Counted from the stretch's first letter, positions 26,768 to 36,805 are shown. The stretch is 64,000 nucleotides of DNA from [Mycobacterium] zoologicum (GCF_020172665.1 NZ_CP083985.1:2410953-2474952); one strand, 5' to 3'. Numbers and translations are program-made. The notes: generated by a model not told the origin, from the sequence alone.

Positions 26768-29761
26768 TCAGCGCTCGGTCTCTTCCTCCGGCGGTTGAGT
26801 CACCGACAGGGTCTCCGCGGGCCGCTCGTCGGCCGGCTGCCCGGGCCGTCCCGACAATTCCGGGAATGCCGAGGCGACCATATCCTCGAACGTCCGGTCT
26901 TCCGCGTCGGCCTGAACAGTGGCAGCAACCGGCACGGCCTGGCGCCGCGCCCGTGCGGGATGCTCCCGCACGTTCAACGGCCACCAGAACCACCGGCCGA
27001 GCAACGCCGCAACGGACGGCATCATGAACGAGCGCACGATGAGGGTGTCGAACAGCAGGCCGAGTCCGATGGTGGTACCGACCTGACCCACCACCCTCAG
27101 GTCACTGACCAGCATGGACGCCATGGTGAAGGCGAACACCAACCCGGCTGCGGTGACCACCTTGCCGGTGCCGCCCATAGTCCGGATGATGCCGGTCTTG
27201 AGCCCCGCGCCCATCTCCTCTTTGAAACGAGCAACCAGCAGCAAGTTGTAGTCACAGCCGACCGCCAACAGGATGATCACCGACATCACCATCACCATCC
27301 AGTGCAGGTTGACGCCGAAGATGTACTGCCACACCAATACTGACAACCCGACCGATGCCCCCAGCGAGGCCAGCACCGTCCCGACGATCACCAACGACGC
27401 GATGAAACTGCGGGTGATCAACAGCATGATGATGAAAATGATTGCCAGCGAAGTGATTCCGGCGATGAGGAGATCGTAGTCGGCGATCCCCTGCAGGTCA
27501 CTGAAGAGCGCGGCGGTGCCGGTCACAGAGATCGTGGCGCCCGATAGGGGTGTTCCCTTGAGGGATTCGGTGGCAGCCTTCTTGATCAGGCCGGACCGCG
27601 CCATCCCTTCCGGCGTGCCCGGATACCCGTCGTGGGTGACGAAGAACCGCGCCGCGTGGCCGTCCGGTGACAGGAACAGCTGGATCACCCGTTTGAAGTC
27701 GGGGTTGTCGAACGCCTCCCGGGGCAGATAGAACGAGTCGTCGCTCTTGGCCGCGTCAAAATCTTGGCCCATCGCCGCCGAGTCTCCACCGACTTCCTCT
27801 GCTTGCGCCATGATCCCGGACATGGTGCTGTTCATCGTCAGCATCATGGTCTGCAGACTGCGCATCGCGGCGATCTGCGCCGGCATCATCTCCAGCAGCT
27901 GCGGCGTCACCGTATCGATGTTGTTCATCACCGGCGCCAACTCGTTGAGTTTGTCGGTGAGTTGATTGGCGCTGTCCATCGAGGCGTATGCCGACCGCAA
28001 CGACAAGCAGGTCGGGTCAGTACGGCAATCCTGTTGCGGGGAAACCGTTTCGCGCAACGCCTTGGACGATTCGTTGAAATCAGCCATGTGTTGGCGCATC
28101 TCGGCGGCCACATCCATTGCCTCGCGCGAGACACCGGTCGCGTCGTGGGCGTTGGCGCCCATCTGCTGCATGAGGCCGTACATCCGTTGCAGTGAGTTGA
28201 TAGTGCCCTCGAGATCGTCGGCCTGTTTGCGCATATCGGCGACCCGGTTCTTGACGAAGTCCAGGTTCTGCATCTGCCCGGCGTTCTGCATGCTGAGCAA
28301 GAAGGGGATGGAGGTGTGCCCGAGCGGCGTGCCTTCGGGCCGAGTCACCCCTTGCACCATGGCCACACCTTCGATCGCGAAGATACTCTTGGCCAGTTTG
28401 TTGAGCACCAGGAAATCCGCCGAGTTGCGCATGTCGTGATTGGCTTCGACCAGCACTATCTCCGGCAGCAGGCTGGACTCGGGGAAGTGCCGCGACGCCG
28501 CCGCCCACCCGATGTTGGCCGGAGTATCCTGCGGGATGAACGACGGGTCCTTGTAGCTCACCTGGTAGCCGGGCAGCGCCAGCAGGCCGATGAGTGCGAC
28601 CGCGCAGGCGGCCACGAAGATCGGCCCCGGCCACCGCACGATCGCGGTGCCGATCTTGCGCCAACCACGCTCCGACATCTTGCGGCGGGGTTCGAGCAGT
28701 CCGTGGCGACTGGCCACCGTCATGACCGCAGGAACCAGAGTCAGCGAGACCGCCACCGCGACCAGCATGCCGACCGCGCAAGGGATGGCCATGGTCTGGA
28801 AGGCCGGCAACCGGGTAAAGCTCAGGCACAGTGTGGCGCCGGCGATCGTCAGTCCGGATGCCAGCACCACATGGGCGACTCCACGGTAGGTGGTGTAGTA
28901 CGCCGCCTCCGGGTCCTCACCGGCGTGCCGGGCCTCGTGATAGCGGCCGATGTAAAAGATGCCGTAGTCGGTACCGGCCGCTATCGCCAACGTCACCAGG
29001 ATGTTGATCGCGAACGTGGACAGTCCGATCAGTCCGACATGGCCCAAAAAGGCGACGATCCCGCGCGCCGCGGCCAGCTCGATCCCGACTACGGCCAGCA
29101 GCAGTGCGACAGTGCTAAACGAGCGGTAGAGCAGCATCAGCATCAGCGTGATGACCGAGATGGTGGCCAGCATGATCTTCAGGACGGCGCGGTCGCCGCT
29201 TTCGTTCATGTCGGTCAGGAAGGCCGCGGGGCCGGTCACGTACGCCCGCACTCCCGCCGGAGGCGGTGTGCGATTCACGACGTCACGGACTGCATTTACG
29301 GACTCGTTGGACAGAACCCCGCCCTGATTGCCCGCCAGGTTCAGCTGCACCAGAGCCGCTTTGCCATCTGCGCTCTGGGCGCCGCCGGCGGTGAGTGGAT
29401 CCCCCCAAAAGTCCTGGATGTGCTCGATGTGTTTGGTGTCGGCGTTGAGCTGGGCGATCAGCTCGTTGTAGTAGTGGTGGGCGGCTTCGCCGAGAGGCTC
29501 GTCACCTTCGATGACTATCGTCGCTCCACTGTCGGAGTTGGATTCGGCGAAGACGTGCCCCAGCCGCGCCATCGCTTGAACCGAGGGGGCGTCCGTGGCA
29601 TTCAAAGACACCGGGTGCTCTTTGGCGACCTGCTCCAGTGACGGAACAGCGAGACTCACCAGCATCGCGATCGCGACCCAGCCCAGGATGATGGGGAGCG
29701 CGAACCTGCGGACCGCTTCTGCTGCGGACGACCGACTACGACTCAGGTGGTGTATCTTCAT
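26768..29761 (-). CDS. MmpL-family RND lipid transporter
   Basis: 997 residues from ATG 29761 ([12 protein letters not shown]), preceded by GAGGGG; a TTG nine codons earlier is less likely. The layout is MmpL-like: a first membrane helix near residues 25-45 ([19 protein letters not shown]), a periplasmic domain, five or six helices near 185-370 (starting [20 protein letters not shown] and including [19 protein letters not shown] with the proton-relay Asp-Tyr), a large second periplasmic domain with two conserved cysteines (QDCRTDPTC), and a second helix bundle with [17 protein letters not shown]. MmpL proteins move lipids or siderophores to the cell envelope. There is no mmpS gene beside it. 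The cargo is unknown; the pps-like locus 15 kb away is one candidate. Confidence 0.92.
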   Translation of the reverse strand: MKIHHLSRSRSSAAEAVRRFALPIILGWVAIAMLVSLAVPSLEQVAKEHPVSLNATDAPSVQAMARLGHVFAESNSDSGATIVIEGDEPLGEAAHHYYNELIAQLNADTKHIEHIQDFWGDPLTAGGAQSADGKAALVQLNLAGNQGGVLSNESVNAVRDVVNRTPPPAGVRAYVTGPAAFLTDMNESGDRAVLKIMLATISVITLMLMLLYRSFSTVALLLAVVGIELAAARGIVAFLGHVGLIGLSTFAINILVTLAIAAGTDYGIFYIGRYHEARHAGEDPEAAYYTTYRGVAHVVLASGLTIAGATLCLSFTRLPAFQTMAIPCAVGMLVAVAVSLTLVPAVMTVASRHGLLEPRRKMSERGWRKIGTAIVRWPGPIFVAACAVALIGLLALPGYQVSYKDPSFIPQDTPANIGWAAASRHFPESSLLPEIVLVEANHDMRNSADFLVLNKLAKSIFAIEGVAMVQGVTRPEGTPLGHTSIPFLLSMQNAGQMQNLDFVKNRVADMRKQADDLEGTINSLQRMYGLMQQMGANAHDATGVSREAMDVAAEMRQHMADFNESSKALRETVSPQQDCRTDPTCLSLRSAYASMDSANQLTDKLNELAPVMNNIDTVTPQLLEMMPAQIAAMRSLQTMMLTMNSTMSGIMAQAEEVGGDSAAMGQDFDAAKSDDSFYLPREAFDNPDFKRVIQLFLSPDGHAARFFVTHDGYPGTPEGMARSGLIKKAATESLKGTPLSGATISVTGTAALFSDLQGIADYDLLIAGITSLAIIFIIMLLITRSFIASLVIVGTVLASLGASVGLSVLVWQYIFGVNLHWMVMVMSVIILLAVGCDYNLLLVARFKEEMGAGLKTGIIRTMGGTGKVVTAAGLVFAFTMASMLVSDLRVVGQVGTTIGLGLLFDTLIVRSFMMPSVAALLGRWFWWPLNVREHPARARRQAVPVAATVQADAEDRTFEDMVASAFPELSGRPGQPADERPAETLSVTQPPEEETER

Positions 29762-29830
29762 CGGCCCCTCATCAGACGAAATACCCAAGCGATCACTTTA
29801 ACCCCCAGTTCAGGACCGCGACGGCAGAAA

Positions 29831-31318
29831 TTACCCGATCAGGTAGTCAGTCAGCGGGAAGCGATCCTGCTCTTTCACCGCGCTGCGCACCGAGGTCGGC
29901 CGGAACAGTGGGGCCTCCCCGGTGTGCTGGTTGAACCAGTAGGAGTTCGAGGTCGCGCAGTTGCCCAAATGGAACACCGAGCTGTCCAGCAGGCCCATCA
30001 TCCGCTCGTAGAACGCGGCATTGGCCTCTTCGGTCACCTCGAAGGTGCGCGCCTGCCGGCGCTGCAGCTCACCGAAGAGCCGGTTCATGTGTCGGGTCTG
30101 ATACTCCACGGTGTTGAACCAGGACAACCCCACCCAGGAGAACGGGCTGGCCATGTTGATGAAGTTCGGGAACTGCGGGGCTGTCATGCCCTGATAGGCC
30201 TGGAACCGGGTCTCGCGCCACCATTTGCCCAGGTTGCGACCGCCGCGACCGATCACCTCGATGGCCGGCAGGTTGCCCTCCCAGACGTCGTATCCCGTCG
30301 CCAGCACCAGGGTGTCGATCTCGCGCTTGGTGCCGTCGCGCGCCACGACGCCGTCGGGCTCGATCCGTTCGATCCCCTCGGTGACCAGGTGCACATTCGG
30401 CCTGGCGAAGGTCGGGTAGTAGTCGTTGGAGATCGACGGACGCTTGCAGCCGAAGTCGAAATCGGGCCGCATCTTGTCGGCGAGTTCACGATTCCGCACC
30501 GCGCGGCGCCGATGCAGCGCTGATTGGGCCGCCATCGCCTTGTTGAGAAATTTGAAGCGCCGGTAGCGCCACATCGTCAGGACCATCATGAAGTCCGTGG
30601 TGTTGTCGGTCAGCCACCGCACAATGCGCTGGGTGAACGGCACTCGGGCGAACATCCGCTGCACCACCGGCGGGAACACCACGTCGGACTTGGGCGTCAC
30701 CAGGATCGGGGTGCGCTGATACACCGTCAGATCGGCGACCTCTTTGGCCAGTTCGGGGATCACCTGGATCCCGGTGGAACCTGTTCCGATGACGGCTGCC
30801 CGGCGTCCGGCCATCGAGTAGTCGTGGTCCCACTCCGCGGTGTGCACAACATGGCCGGCGAATGACTCGATACCGGGGATATCTGGAATCTTTGGCTGGC
30901 ACAGGAAGCCGGTGGCAACGATGAGGAACTGCGACGTCAATGTCTCACCGCCGGCCAGGGCCACCCGCCAGGCCTGAGCCTCGTCGTCCCACTGGGCGCC
31001 GTCGACGGTGGTGTTGAAGCGCATGAAGCGCGTCACGTCATACTTCTCGGCCACATGCTCTGCGTAGGCCTGGACCTCATTACCGGGGGCGAACAGCCGC
31101 GACCAGGTGGGGTTGGGTTCGAACCAGTAGGAATAAGTAGTAGAGGGCTGGTCGACGGAGAGCCCCGGGTAATGGTTGACGCGCCATGTTCCACCGAGCC
31201 CGTCCAGGCGGTCGACGATCAGGATGTTCTCGTAGCCCAGCTTGTTGAGTTGGATCGCCGTACCGATTCCACCAAAGCCCGCGCCTACGATGATGGCGTC
31301 GTATTGCTGGGTCCCCAT
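29831..31318 (-). CDS. Flavin-containing Baeyer-Villiger-type monooxygenase
   Basis: 495 residues from ATG 31318. FAD site IIVGAGFGGIGTAIQL at residues 9-24; the Baeyer-Villiger fingerprint F-x-G-x3-H-x3-W-D appears as FAGHVVHTAEWD near residue 150; the NADPH Rossmann motif is VIGTGSTGIQVIPEL near 175; and LVLATGYDVWEGN is near 335. These enzymes insert oxygen next to ketones, forming esters or lactones, with FAD and NADPH. It is divergent from the AurF-like oxygenase gene with 237 bp between starts. The substrate is not evident. Confidence 0.9.
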   Translation of the reverse strand: MGTQQYDAIIVGAGFGGIGTAIQLNKLGYENILIVDRLDGLGGTWRVNHYPGLSVDQPSTTYSYWFEPNPTWSRLFAPGNEVQAYAEHVAEKYDVTRFMRFNTTVDGAQWDDEAQAWRVALAGGETLTSQFLIVATGFLCQPKIPDIPGIESFAGHVVHTAEWDHDYSMAGRRAAVIGTGSTGIQVIPELAKEVADLTVYQRTPILVTPKSDVVFPPVVQRMFARVPFTQRIVRWLTDNTTDFMMVLTMWRYRRFKFLNKAMAAQSALHRRRAVRNRELADKMRPDFDFGCKRPSISNDYYPTFARPNVHLVTEGIERIEPDGVVARDGTKREIDTLVLATGYDVWEGNLPAIEVIGRGGRNLGKWWRETRFQAYQGMTAPQFPNFINMASPFSWVGLSWFNTVEYQTRHMNRLFGELQRRQARTFEVTEEANAAFYERMMGLLDSSVFHLGNCATSNSYWFNQHTGEAPLFRPTSVRSAVKEQDRFPLTDYLIG

Positions 31319-31555
31319 AAGGCCAACACGGTACCGCAATGGCGCACGATCCCGCTGGTCGAGCAGCTCAGCCGGACCGCAACCGGCCACGCCCGAAGGT
31401 GAAATTTCGGGCGCCGCATCGTTGCGGATTGGCCGCAGGATGGCAGCAATCACACCACAGTGGCGAGTCAGGCCTTAGTGTTTTGCCAAACTCGACTGTA
31501 AGCTTCTGCCCAGCCGCGCACTCTTGGGGCGCGGGTCGGACGGAGAGATTGGCCA
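31319..31555. promoter_or_regulatory. Divergent promoter region, monooxygenase / AurF-like gene
   Basis: 237 bp between divergent start codons. It contains no convincing ORF, and I could not identify clear -10/-35 boxes or a dyad. Presumed to hold both promoters. Confidence 0.4.
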
Positions 31556-32641
31556 ATGTCAACCTGGATGGGCATCATCGGGCCGCTGAGCGGCTTGTTT
31601 GTTGTCGGGTTGATACTGGCCACAGTTGGTTGCGCGATTGCCCGGTACCGCCGCAACCTGGATGTCACCGCCGATGCCCAGTACGTGGCGACGCTGACGA
31701 GTCTGTCGGAAAGCTCCGTGCGACGCCGCTTCGACCCCTACCTCGACATCGACTGGGACGCCCCCGAGTACGCCATCACCCCCGATGACCCGCGCTGGGT
31801 TCTCACTCATGACCCGCTCGGACGCTCCGATTGGTACCGCAGCCAGCCGCTGGACAAGCAGATCGCCATCGGGATGTGGCGGCAGGCCAATATCGCCAAG
31901 GTCTCCTTGCAGTTCGAGAGCATGCTGATCCGTGGCCTGGTCCAGTACGCGTCCCGGGTGCCCAACGGCTCCCCCGAACACCGCTACTGCATGCACGAAT
32001 CCATCGAGGAGTGCAACCACGTCCTGATGTTCCAGGAGCTGGTGAATCGCGTCGGTTTCGACGTTCCCGGGATGCAGTGGTGGATGCGGTGGCTGTCACC
32101 GTTGATGCCGCTGTATGCCGGCCCGTTCCCCAACTGTTTCTTCTTCGGCGTGCTGGCCGGTGAGGTACCGGTGGATGTCATGCAGACCAACGCCCTGCGC
32201 GGGCCGGATTCCCTGCATCCCATCGTCGAGAGAGTGATGGCCATCCACGTCGCCGAGGAGGCACGTCACATCTCGTTCGCCGACGCCTACCTGCGCAAGC
32301 GTGTCCCGAACGTGTGGCGACTCAACCGGTTCTGGATGTCGCTGTACGTACCGTTCGTGATGCGGGTGCTGGCCAAGCCGATGATGTTGCCGCCGCGCAG
32401 CTTCTTCCGGCGCTTCGAGGTGCCGCGTTCGGTGCGCAAGCAGTTGCTGACCGGCGCGCCCGAGACGCGCCAGGCATTCCAGGACACGTTCGCCGACATT
32501 CGCATGCTCTGCACCGACATCGGCCTGATGAATCCCGCCGGGCGGCTGATGTGGCGGCTGTGCCGGATCAACGGGTCGGCATCGCGCTACCGCGGCGAGC
32601 CGCAGCGCACCCAGCAGCCGGCCTCGATCACCGTGGTCTGA
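31556..32641 (+). CDS. AurF-like diiron oxygenase with N-terminal membrane anchor
   Basis: 361 residues. Residues 8-28 (IGPLSGLFVVGLILATVGC) form a membrane-spanning segment. The remainder fits the AurF family (PF11583) of ferritin-like diiron oxygenases: a helix with FESMLIRGL, HESIEECNHVLMFQEL (Glu/His ligands, ExxH), and HVAEEARHISFADAYLRKR with a second ExxH. AurF oxidises an arylamine to a nitro compound, but most mycobacterial homologues have no known substrate and include membrane-associated fatty-acyl oxygenases. It starts a plus-strand unit with a phthiotriol-methyltransferase-like gene 31 bp downstream, so a lipid substrate is plausible. Confidence 0.85.
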   Translation: MSTWMGIIGPLSGLFVVGLILATVGCAIARYRRNLDVTADAQYVATLTSLSESSVRRRFDPYLDIDWDAPEYAITPDDPRWVLTHDPLGRSDWYRSQPLDKQIAIGMWRQANIAKVSLQFESMLIRGLVQYASRVPNGSPEHRYCMHESIEECNHVLMFQELVNRVGFDVPGMQWWMRWLSPLMPLYAGPFPNCFFFGVLAGEVPVDVMQTNALRGPDSLHPIVERVMAIHVAEEARHISFADAYLRKRVPNVWRLNRFWMSLYVPFVMRVLAKPMMLPPRSFFRRFEVPRSVRKQLLTGAPETRQAFQDTFADIRMLCTDIGLMNPAGRLMWRLCRINGSASRYRGEPQRTQQPASITVV

Positions 32642-32660
32642 AGCACCCTCGGAGCTATGC

Positions 32661-32666
32661 GATACT
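32661..32666 (+). promoter_or_regulatory. Candidate -10 element of a leaderless promoter
   Basis: GATACT ends 6 nt before ATG 32673. The second paralogous methyltransferase has AATACT at the same 6-nt distance from its ATG (35093-35098). Either gene may be transcribed leaderless in addition to read-through. Confidence 0.4.
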
Positions 32667-32672
32667 TCCGGT

Positions 32673-33506
32673 ATGGTTCTTTCCCCGTCTGCAACCTTGG
32701 AAAAAGTCGGTGCTGATCTGGTCTACCGGATCTCTGCGATGCCGCTGTACAAGAAGGCCTTCAAATACTGGTACCCGTTCATGACCAAGCGGATGGGGCA
32801 CGACGACGTCGTCTTCCTCAACTGGGGCTACGAACAGGACCCTCCGCTGGGCCTCAAGCTCGACGCCGACGACGAAGAGAACCGCTACTCGATCCAGCTC
32901 TACCACCAGACCGCCACCCAGATCGACTTGGCCGGCAAGAACGTCCTCGAGTGCAGCTCCGGCCACGGCGGCGGTGCATCCTTCCTGGCCCGCACGCTGG
33001 CGCCCGCCTCCTACACCGGCCTGGACTTCAACCCCGACGGTGTGGCCTTCTGCCAGAAGCGCCACCAGGTGAAGGGCCTGGACTTCGTCCAGGGTGACGC
33101 TCTGAACCTGCCGTTCCCGGACAACTCGTTCGACGCGGTGGTCAACGTCGAGGCCTCGCACATCTACCCCGACTTCGCCCAGTTCGTCCGCGAGGTGGGC
33201 CGGGTGCTGCGTCCCGGCGGGCACTTCCTGCACACCGACTTCCGCTACAAGGACGAAATCGAGTCCTGGCAGCAGACCTTGGCCACCCCGCCGCTGCGGC
33301 TGGTCAACGAGCGCGACATCAGCCGTGAGGTCGTGCGTGGCCTGGCGGCGAACTCGCCGCGCTCCAACGCGTTGATCAACGAGCGGATGCCGTTCTTCTT
33401 GCGCCGCTTCGCCCGGGAGTTCGCCGTGGTCGAGGGCTCGCTGTTCTACCGCGACCTGGACCGCGGCGAGATCACCTACCGCATCTTCGACCTCGTCAAG
33501 GACTGA
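32673..33506 (+). CDS. Phthiotriol/phenolphthiotriol methyltransferase-like protein
   Basis: 277 residues. It resembles Rv2952, which O-methylates phthiotriol and phenolphthiotriol in PDIM and phenolic glycolipid synthesis. Shared features are FKYWYPFMTKRMGHDDVVFLNW, NRYSIQLYHQTATQIDL, the SAM loop VLECSSGHGGGASFLARTL near residue 90, YTGLDFNPDGVAFCQKRH, NLPFPDNSFDAVVNVEASH and RVLRPGGHFLHTDFR. The family motif CGHGGG is changed to SGHGGG (Cys to Ser). A paralogue lies at 35105-35926. It follows the AurF-like gene by 31 bp and ends before an intrinsic terminator. The proximity to a pps-like locus argues for a long-chain hydroxyl substrate. Confidence 0.85.
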   Translation: MVLSPSATLEKVGADLVYRISAMPLYKKAFKYWYPFMTKRMGHDDVVFLNWGYEQDPPLGLKLDADDEENRYSIQLYHQTATQIDLAGKNVLECSSGHGGGASFLARTLAPASYTGLDFNPDGVAFCQKRHQVKGLDFVQGDALNLPFPDNSFDAVVNVEASHIYPDFAQFVREVGRVLRPGGHFLHTDFRYKDEIESWQQTLATPPLRLVNERDISREVVRGLAANSPRSNALINERMPFFLRRFAREFAVVEGSLFYRDLDRGEITYRIFDLVKD

Positions 33507-33523
33507 CGTAGCCGAATCGTCGG

Positions 33524-33573
33524 ATCGCCGGAGCGGGCCGGGACACCAGTCCCCCCGCTCCGGCGATTTTTTT
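33524..33573 (+). terminator. Rho-independent terminator
   Basis: The arms CGCCGGAGCGGG (33526-33537) and CCCGCTCCGGCG (33554-33565) are perfectly complementary over 12 bp, extended by flanking A-T pairs, with a 16-nt loop. Seven Ts follow (33567-33573). This strong canonical terminator, unusual for a mycobacterium, separates the AurF/methyltransferase unit from the P450. Confidence 0.9.
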
Positions 33574-33672
33574 GGTGACCGACGTCCCTTCAGCCGGTGA
33601 ACAAGACCGGGTTAGGGTGGCCTGCGGTCATCCGCTGTGGGGACCTGACATTCGTGACGAGGGGCTAGCCAC

Positions 33673-35043
33673 ATGGACCTGAAGCAGTTGAGGCGCCGGC
33701 TTCGATTTCGCGCCAGCCTGCTCAAGATCGGCACCGACGGGCTGATCGGCGTGGCCCGCGACCGGGCGACCGCCTACCGATATGTGCTGACGCGTCGCGA
33801 GACGGCTCCGCTGACCGATTTCGACCCGTTCGCGCCCGAGACCATGGCCGACCCGTATCCCGGCTACCGCACCTTACTGTCCGGGTCGAAGGTCTGGTAC
33901 AGCCGCAAACGCGGCATCTGGATCCTGCCGGGCTACGACGAGGTCCGCCAGGCGTTGCGTGACGACGAGGCGTTGTCCTCGGCGGAGAGCCAGGCCCGGT
34001 TCCGGGTGCGCCTGCAGACCATGAACGCCACCGACCCGCCGGTGCACACCCGGTTGCGCCGGTCGGTGTCGCGGGCGTTCACCCCCCGCGCGATGAAGTC
34101 GTGGGAGATCAACATCAACCGTGCCGCCGACGAGCTCGTCGCCGCGATGATCGAACGCGGCCGGGTAGAGATCGTGGCGGACCTGGCCAAGCCCCTGCCG
34201 AACCGGCTGATCACGATGATGCTGGCCATTCCGCAGGAGGACCGTCACCAGTTCCTGGAATGGGCGGACACCATCAACGAGGCGGCGTTCGCGCCGCTGA
34301 CCCCGCGGGGCATGGCGATGAACATGCGCTCAAGCCAGGCGGTCAACGCCATGTACGCCAGCCTCGACCCGATGATCAAGGAACGCCGCGCCACCCCTGG
34401 CGACGACCTGATCTCGATGCTGGCGGCTCCCAGCGGTGAGGACACGCTCTCCGACGACGAGGTGTTCTGGACGGCGTCGATGCTGGTCGGGGCCGGCAGT
34501 GAGACGACGACGAACCTGATCTCCGGATTGTTCCTGACGCTGGCGCAGCGCCCGGATGTCTACACCCGGCTGCGGGAGAACCCGGCGTTGATTCCCGCTG
34601 CCATCGAGGAGCAGCTGCGGCTGGTCTCGCCGGTGCAGGGGTTCTACCGGACCGCAACCCGCGACTACCAGGTCGGCGAGCACACCATCCCGGCCGGGGC
34701 GCGGGTGCTGGTGCTCTACGCGGCCGCCAACCGCGACCCGCAGCACTACCCGGATCCCGACACGTTCGACCTGGACCGCAATCCGACCGACCACCTGGCG
34801 TTCGGCGGCGGCGCGCACTACTGTCTGGGCACGCACCTGACCCGCATCGAGGTCGGCCGCGTGCTCACCCAGCTCATCCCCCATGTCAAGGCCATCCGAT
34901 TGGACGGGGACTATCGCTACCTGGTCAACGCGACCATGCGTGGCCTGGAACACCTGCCCGTCGAATTGGTGCTCGCCGACGGAGAGCACGCAGGCGACGG
35001 AACGTCGATCGCCGCCGATGGACGGTCGACGGGCGCCCTGTGA
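33673..35043 (+). CDS. Cytochrome P450
   Basis: 456 residues. The heme-binding motif FGGGAHYCLGTHL is near residue 380 with the Cys ligand. The I-helix oxygen-binding motif is VGAGSETTTNL near 277, the ExxR motif is EEQLR near 315, and NATDPPVHTRLRRSVSRAFTP is near 118. No signal peptide or membrane anchor is present, as usual in bacterial class I P450s that take electrons from ferredoxin. It has its own transcription start because a terminator precedes it, and is followed 61 bp later by the second Rv2952-like methyltransferase. Substrate unknown; hydroxylation of the same lipid class is a reasonable guess. Confidence 0.93.
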   Translation: MDLKQLRRRLRFRASLLKIGTDGLIGVARDRATAYRYVLTRRETAPLTDFDPFAPETMADPYPGYRTLLSGSKVWYSRKRGIWILPGYDEVRQALRDDEALSSAESQARFRVRLQTMNATDPPVHTRLRRSVSRAFTPRAMKSWEININRAADELVAAMIERGRVEIVADLAKPLPNRLITMMLAIPQEDRHQFLEWADTINEAAFAPLTPRGMAMNMRSSQAVNAMYASLDPMIKERRATPGDDLISMLAAPSGEDTLSDDEVFWTASMLVGAGSETTTNLISGLFLTLAQRPDVYTRLRENPALIPAAIEEQLRLVSPVQGFYRTATRDYQVGEHTIPAGARVLVLYAAANRDPQHYPDPDTFDLDRNPTDHLAFGGGAHYCLGTHLTRIEVGRVLTQLIPHVKAIRLDGDYRYLVNATMRGLEHLPVELVLADGEHAGDGTSIAADGRSTGAL

Positions 35044-35092
35044 GCGCTGCCACCCCCCTCACCCACCCACCGCTGCGGCAGCCCGGCCATGA

Positions 35093-35098
35093 AATACT
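35093..35098 (+). promoter_or_regulatory. Candidate -10 element of a leaderless promoter
   Basis: AATACT ends 6 nt before ATG 35105. The element and spacing match those upstream of the paralogous methyltransferase (GATACT, 32661-32666). Confidence 0.4.
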
Positions 35099-35104
35099 GG
35101 CCGG

Positions 35105-35926
35105 ATGGTCACGATGAACCGCCTGATATTCAATCCGGTCTCCCACCGCGTCATGACGAACCCGTTCGTCTACCACCTGCTGTTCACCTCGTTCGTGACC
35201 AAGCGCTTCTCCACCCAGACCAAGCTGCTCAGCGGTGACGACTGGCTGTTCTTGAACTACGGCTACGAAGAAGACCCGGCGATGGCGATTCCGCTGGATG
35301 CGTCCGACGAGCCCAACCGGTTCTTCATTCAGCAATACCACCGCACCGCCGCCCTGGCTGACATGGCCGGCAAGAAGGTCCTCGAGGTAAGTTGCGGCCA
35401 CGGTGGCGGCGCCTCGTACGTGGCCCGCACCTTCAAGCCCGCCTCGTACACCGGACTGGACCTCAACCCGACCGCCATCGAGTTCTGCCGGGAGCGTCAC
35501 CAGCTGCCCGGAATGGACTTCGTGCTCGGCGACGCCGAGAACCTGCCGTTCGAGGACGGCTCGTTCGACGTGGTGTTCCAAGTGGAGGCATCGCACCTGT
35601 ACCCGCACCCGGCGAAGTTCTTCAACGGCGCGGCGCGTGTGCTGGCCCCCGGCGGGCACTTCCTCTACACCGACTTCCGCCGGCGCAGCGAGCTGCCGCA
35701 GTGGGATGCCGAGCTGGCCGCCACCGGACTGCGGCTGGTGACGCAAGAGGACATCAGCATGGACGTGCTGCGCGGCAACGAGAACAACTTGGGCCGCAAG
35801 CAGGAGAAGATCGCTCACCACGGTGGCCTGGCACGATTCGCCAGCGCCGCAACCGACTGGACGTTCAACGGTGCACTGAAGAACGGCGAGTTCGTCTACC
35901 GGCTGTACTGCTTCACCAAGGACTGA
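35105..35926 (+). CDS. Phthiotriol/phenolphthiotriol methyltransferase-like protein (paralogue)
   Basis: 273 residues. Closer to Rv2952 than its upstream paralogue in that the SAM-binding loop reads VLEVSCGHGGGASYVARTF. Other family segments are WLFLNYGYEEDPAMAIPLDA, NRFFIQQYHRTAALADM, YTGLDLNPTAIEFCRERH, NLPFEDGSFDVVFQVEASHLY and the ending YRLYCFTKD, which recalls the Rv2952 C-terminus. It should transfer a methyl group from SAM to a lipid hydroxyl. It lies 61 bp after the P450 and converges on a short-chain dehydrogenase operon. Confidence 0.87.
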   Translation: MVTMNRLIFNPVSHRVMTNPFVYHLLFTSFVTKRFSTQTKLLSGDDWLFLNYGYEEDPAMAIPLDASDEPNRFFIQQYHRTAALADMAGKKVLEVSCGHGGGASYVARTFKPASYTGLDLNPTAIEFCRERHQLPGMDFVLGDAENLPFEDGSFDVVFQVEASHLYPHPAKFFNGAARVLAPGGHFLYTDFRRRSELPQWDAELAATGLRLVTQEDISMDVLRGNENNLGRKQEKIAHHGGLARFASAATDWTFNGALKNGEFVYRLYCFTKD

Positions 35927-35959
35927 CCGACGCAGCCCGGCGCCGACCAGGTAACCGGG

Positions 35960-36805
35960 CTAGGGGGCCGAACGTGTCGGGGGCGGGACGAGCCGTGCCG
36001 CCAGGGGCGGGACCACCCGTTGGTAAGCCGACCCGGTGAGCCGCAGCAACAGGTCCAGAATCTTGGTGTCGGGACCTACCAGGATGCGGGGTTGATTGCG
36101 GCGTACCGCGCGCAGGATGACCTGCGCGGCGCGCTCCGGCGAAGTGGTCCAGCCCCGCTTGTCATAGCGGCTGACCAGGTCGACCTCGCCCAGGTACTCG
36201 GCCGCAGCCATGTTGTCGATGAACGAGGTTTTGGTGCCCCCCGGAAACACCGCGGTCACCTTCACCGGATGCTTGGCCAGCGCCATCTCCTGGCGCAACG
36301 CCTCGGTGAATCCGCGGACGGCGAACTTGGCCGAGTTATATGCCGCCTGTCCCGGCAGCGCGAACAACCCGAAGGCGCTGGAAACATTCACCACATGACC
36401 GTCGCGGGAGGCGATCAGGTGCGGCAGAAAAGCCTTGGTGCCGTTGACCACACCCCAGAAGTCGATGTTCATCACCCGTTCGAACTCCTCGAAACTGGTG
36501 ATCTCGATGTCGCCGAAGAACGCAATGCCGGCATTGTTGTAGATCTGGTTGATGCCGCCGAAGTGCTCGGCGACCCGGTCGGCATAGGCCAGGAAGGCGG
36601 CCCGGTCGGCCACGTCGAGCCGGTCGGCCAGCACGTCGGCACCCATCGCGGTCAGCTGCTGGTGGGTGCGGGCCAATCCGTCGGCATCGACATCGCTGAT
36701 GGCGACCCTGGCTCCGGCGCGGGCCAGTTCCACGGCCAACGCCTGGCCGATCCCGGACCCGGCCCCGGTGACGGCGGCGACCTTGCCCGCGAATCCCCGT
36801 ATCAT
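35960..36805 (-). CDS. Short-chain dehydrogenase/reductase
   Basis: 281 residues from ATG 36805 (MIRGFAGKVAAVTG). Classical SDR features: the cofactor motif TGAGSGIGQALA near residue 14, NNAGIAFFG near 90, the catalytic Ser in NVSSAFGLFALPGQAAYNSAKFAV and the YxxxK (YNSAK) near 158. NAD(P)-dependent oxidation or reduction of an alcohol or ketone, substrate unknown. Its ATG shares one base with the TGA of the upstream SDR gene (TGATG), so the two are coupled. The C-terminal ~70 residues (RLTGSAYQRVVPPLAARL) resemble the next SDR's tail. Confidence 0.9.
   Translation of the reverse strand: MIRGFAGKVAAVTGAGSGIGQALAVELARAGARVAISDVDADGLARTHQQLTAMGADVLADRLDVADRAAFLAYADRVAEHFGGINQIYNNAGIAFFGDIEITSFEEFERVMNIDFWGVVNGTKAFLPHLIASRDGHVVNVSSAFGLFALPGQAAYNSAKFAVRGFTEALRQEMALAKHPVKVTAVFPGGTKTSFIDNMAAAEYLGEVDLVSRYDKRGWTTSPERAAQVILRAVRRNQPRILVGPDTKILDLLLRLTGSAYQRVVPPLAARLVPPPTRSAP

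Noticed and set aside
31319-31555. Short frames in the monooxygenase / AurF intergenic region
   Set aside because: Low-quality translations without start signals; the region is better read as a divergent promoter.
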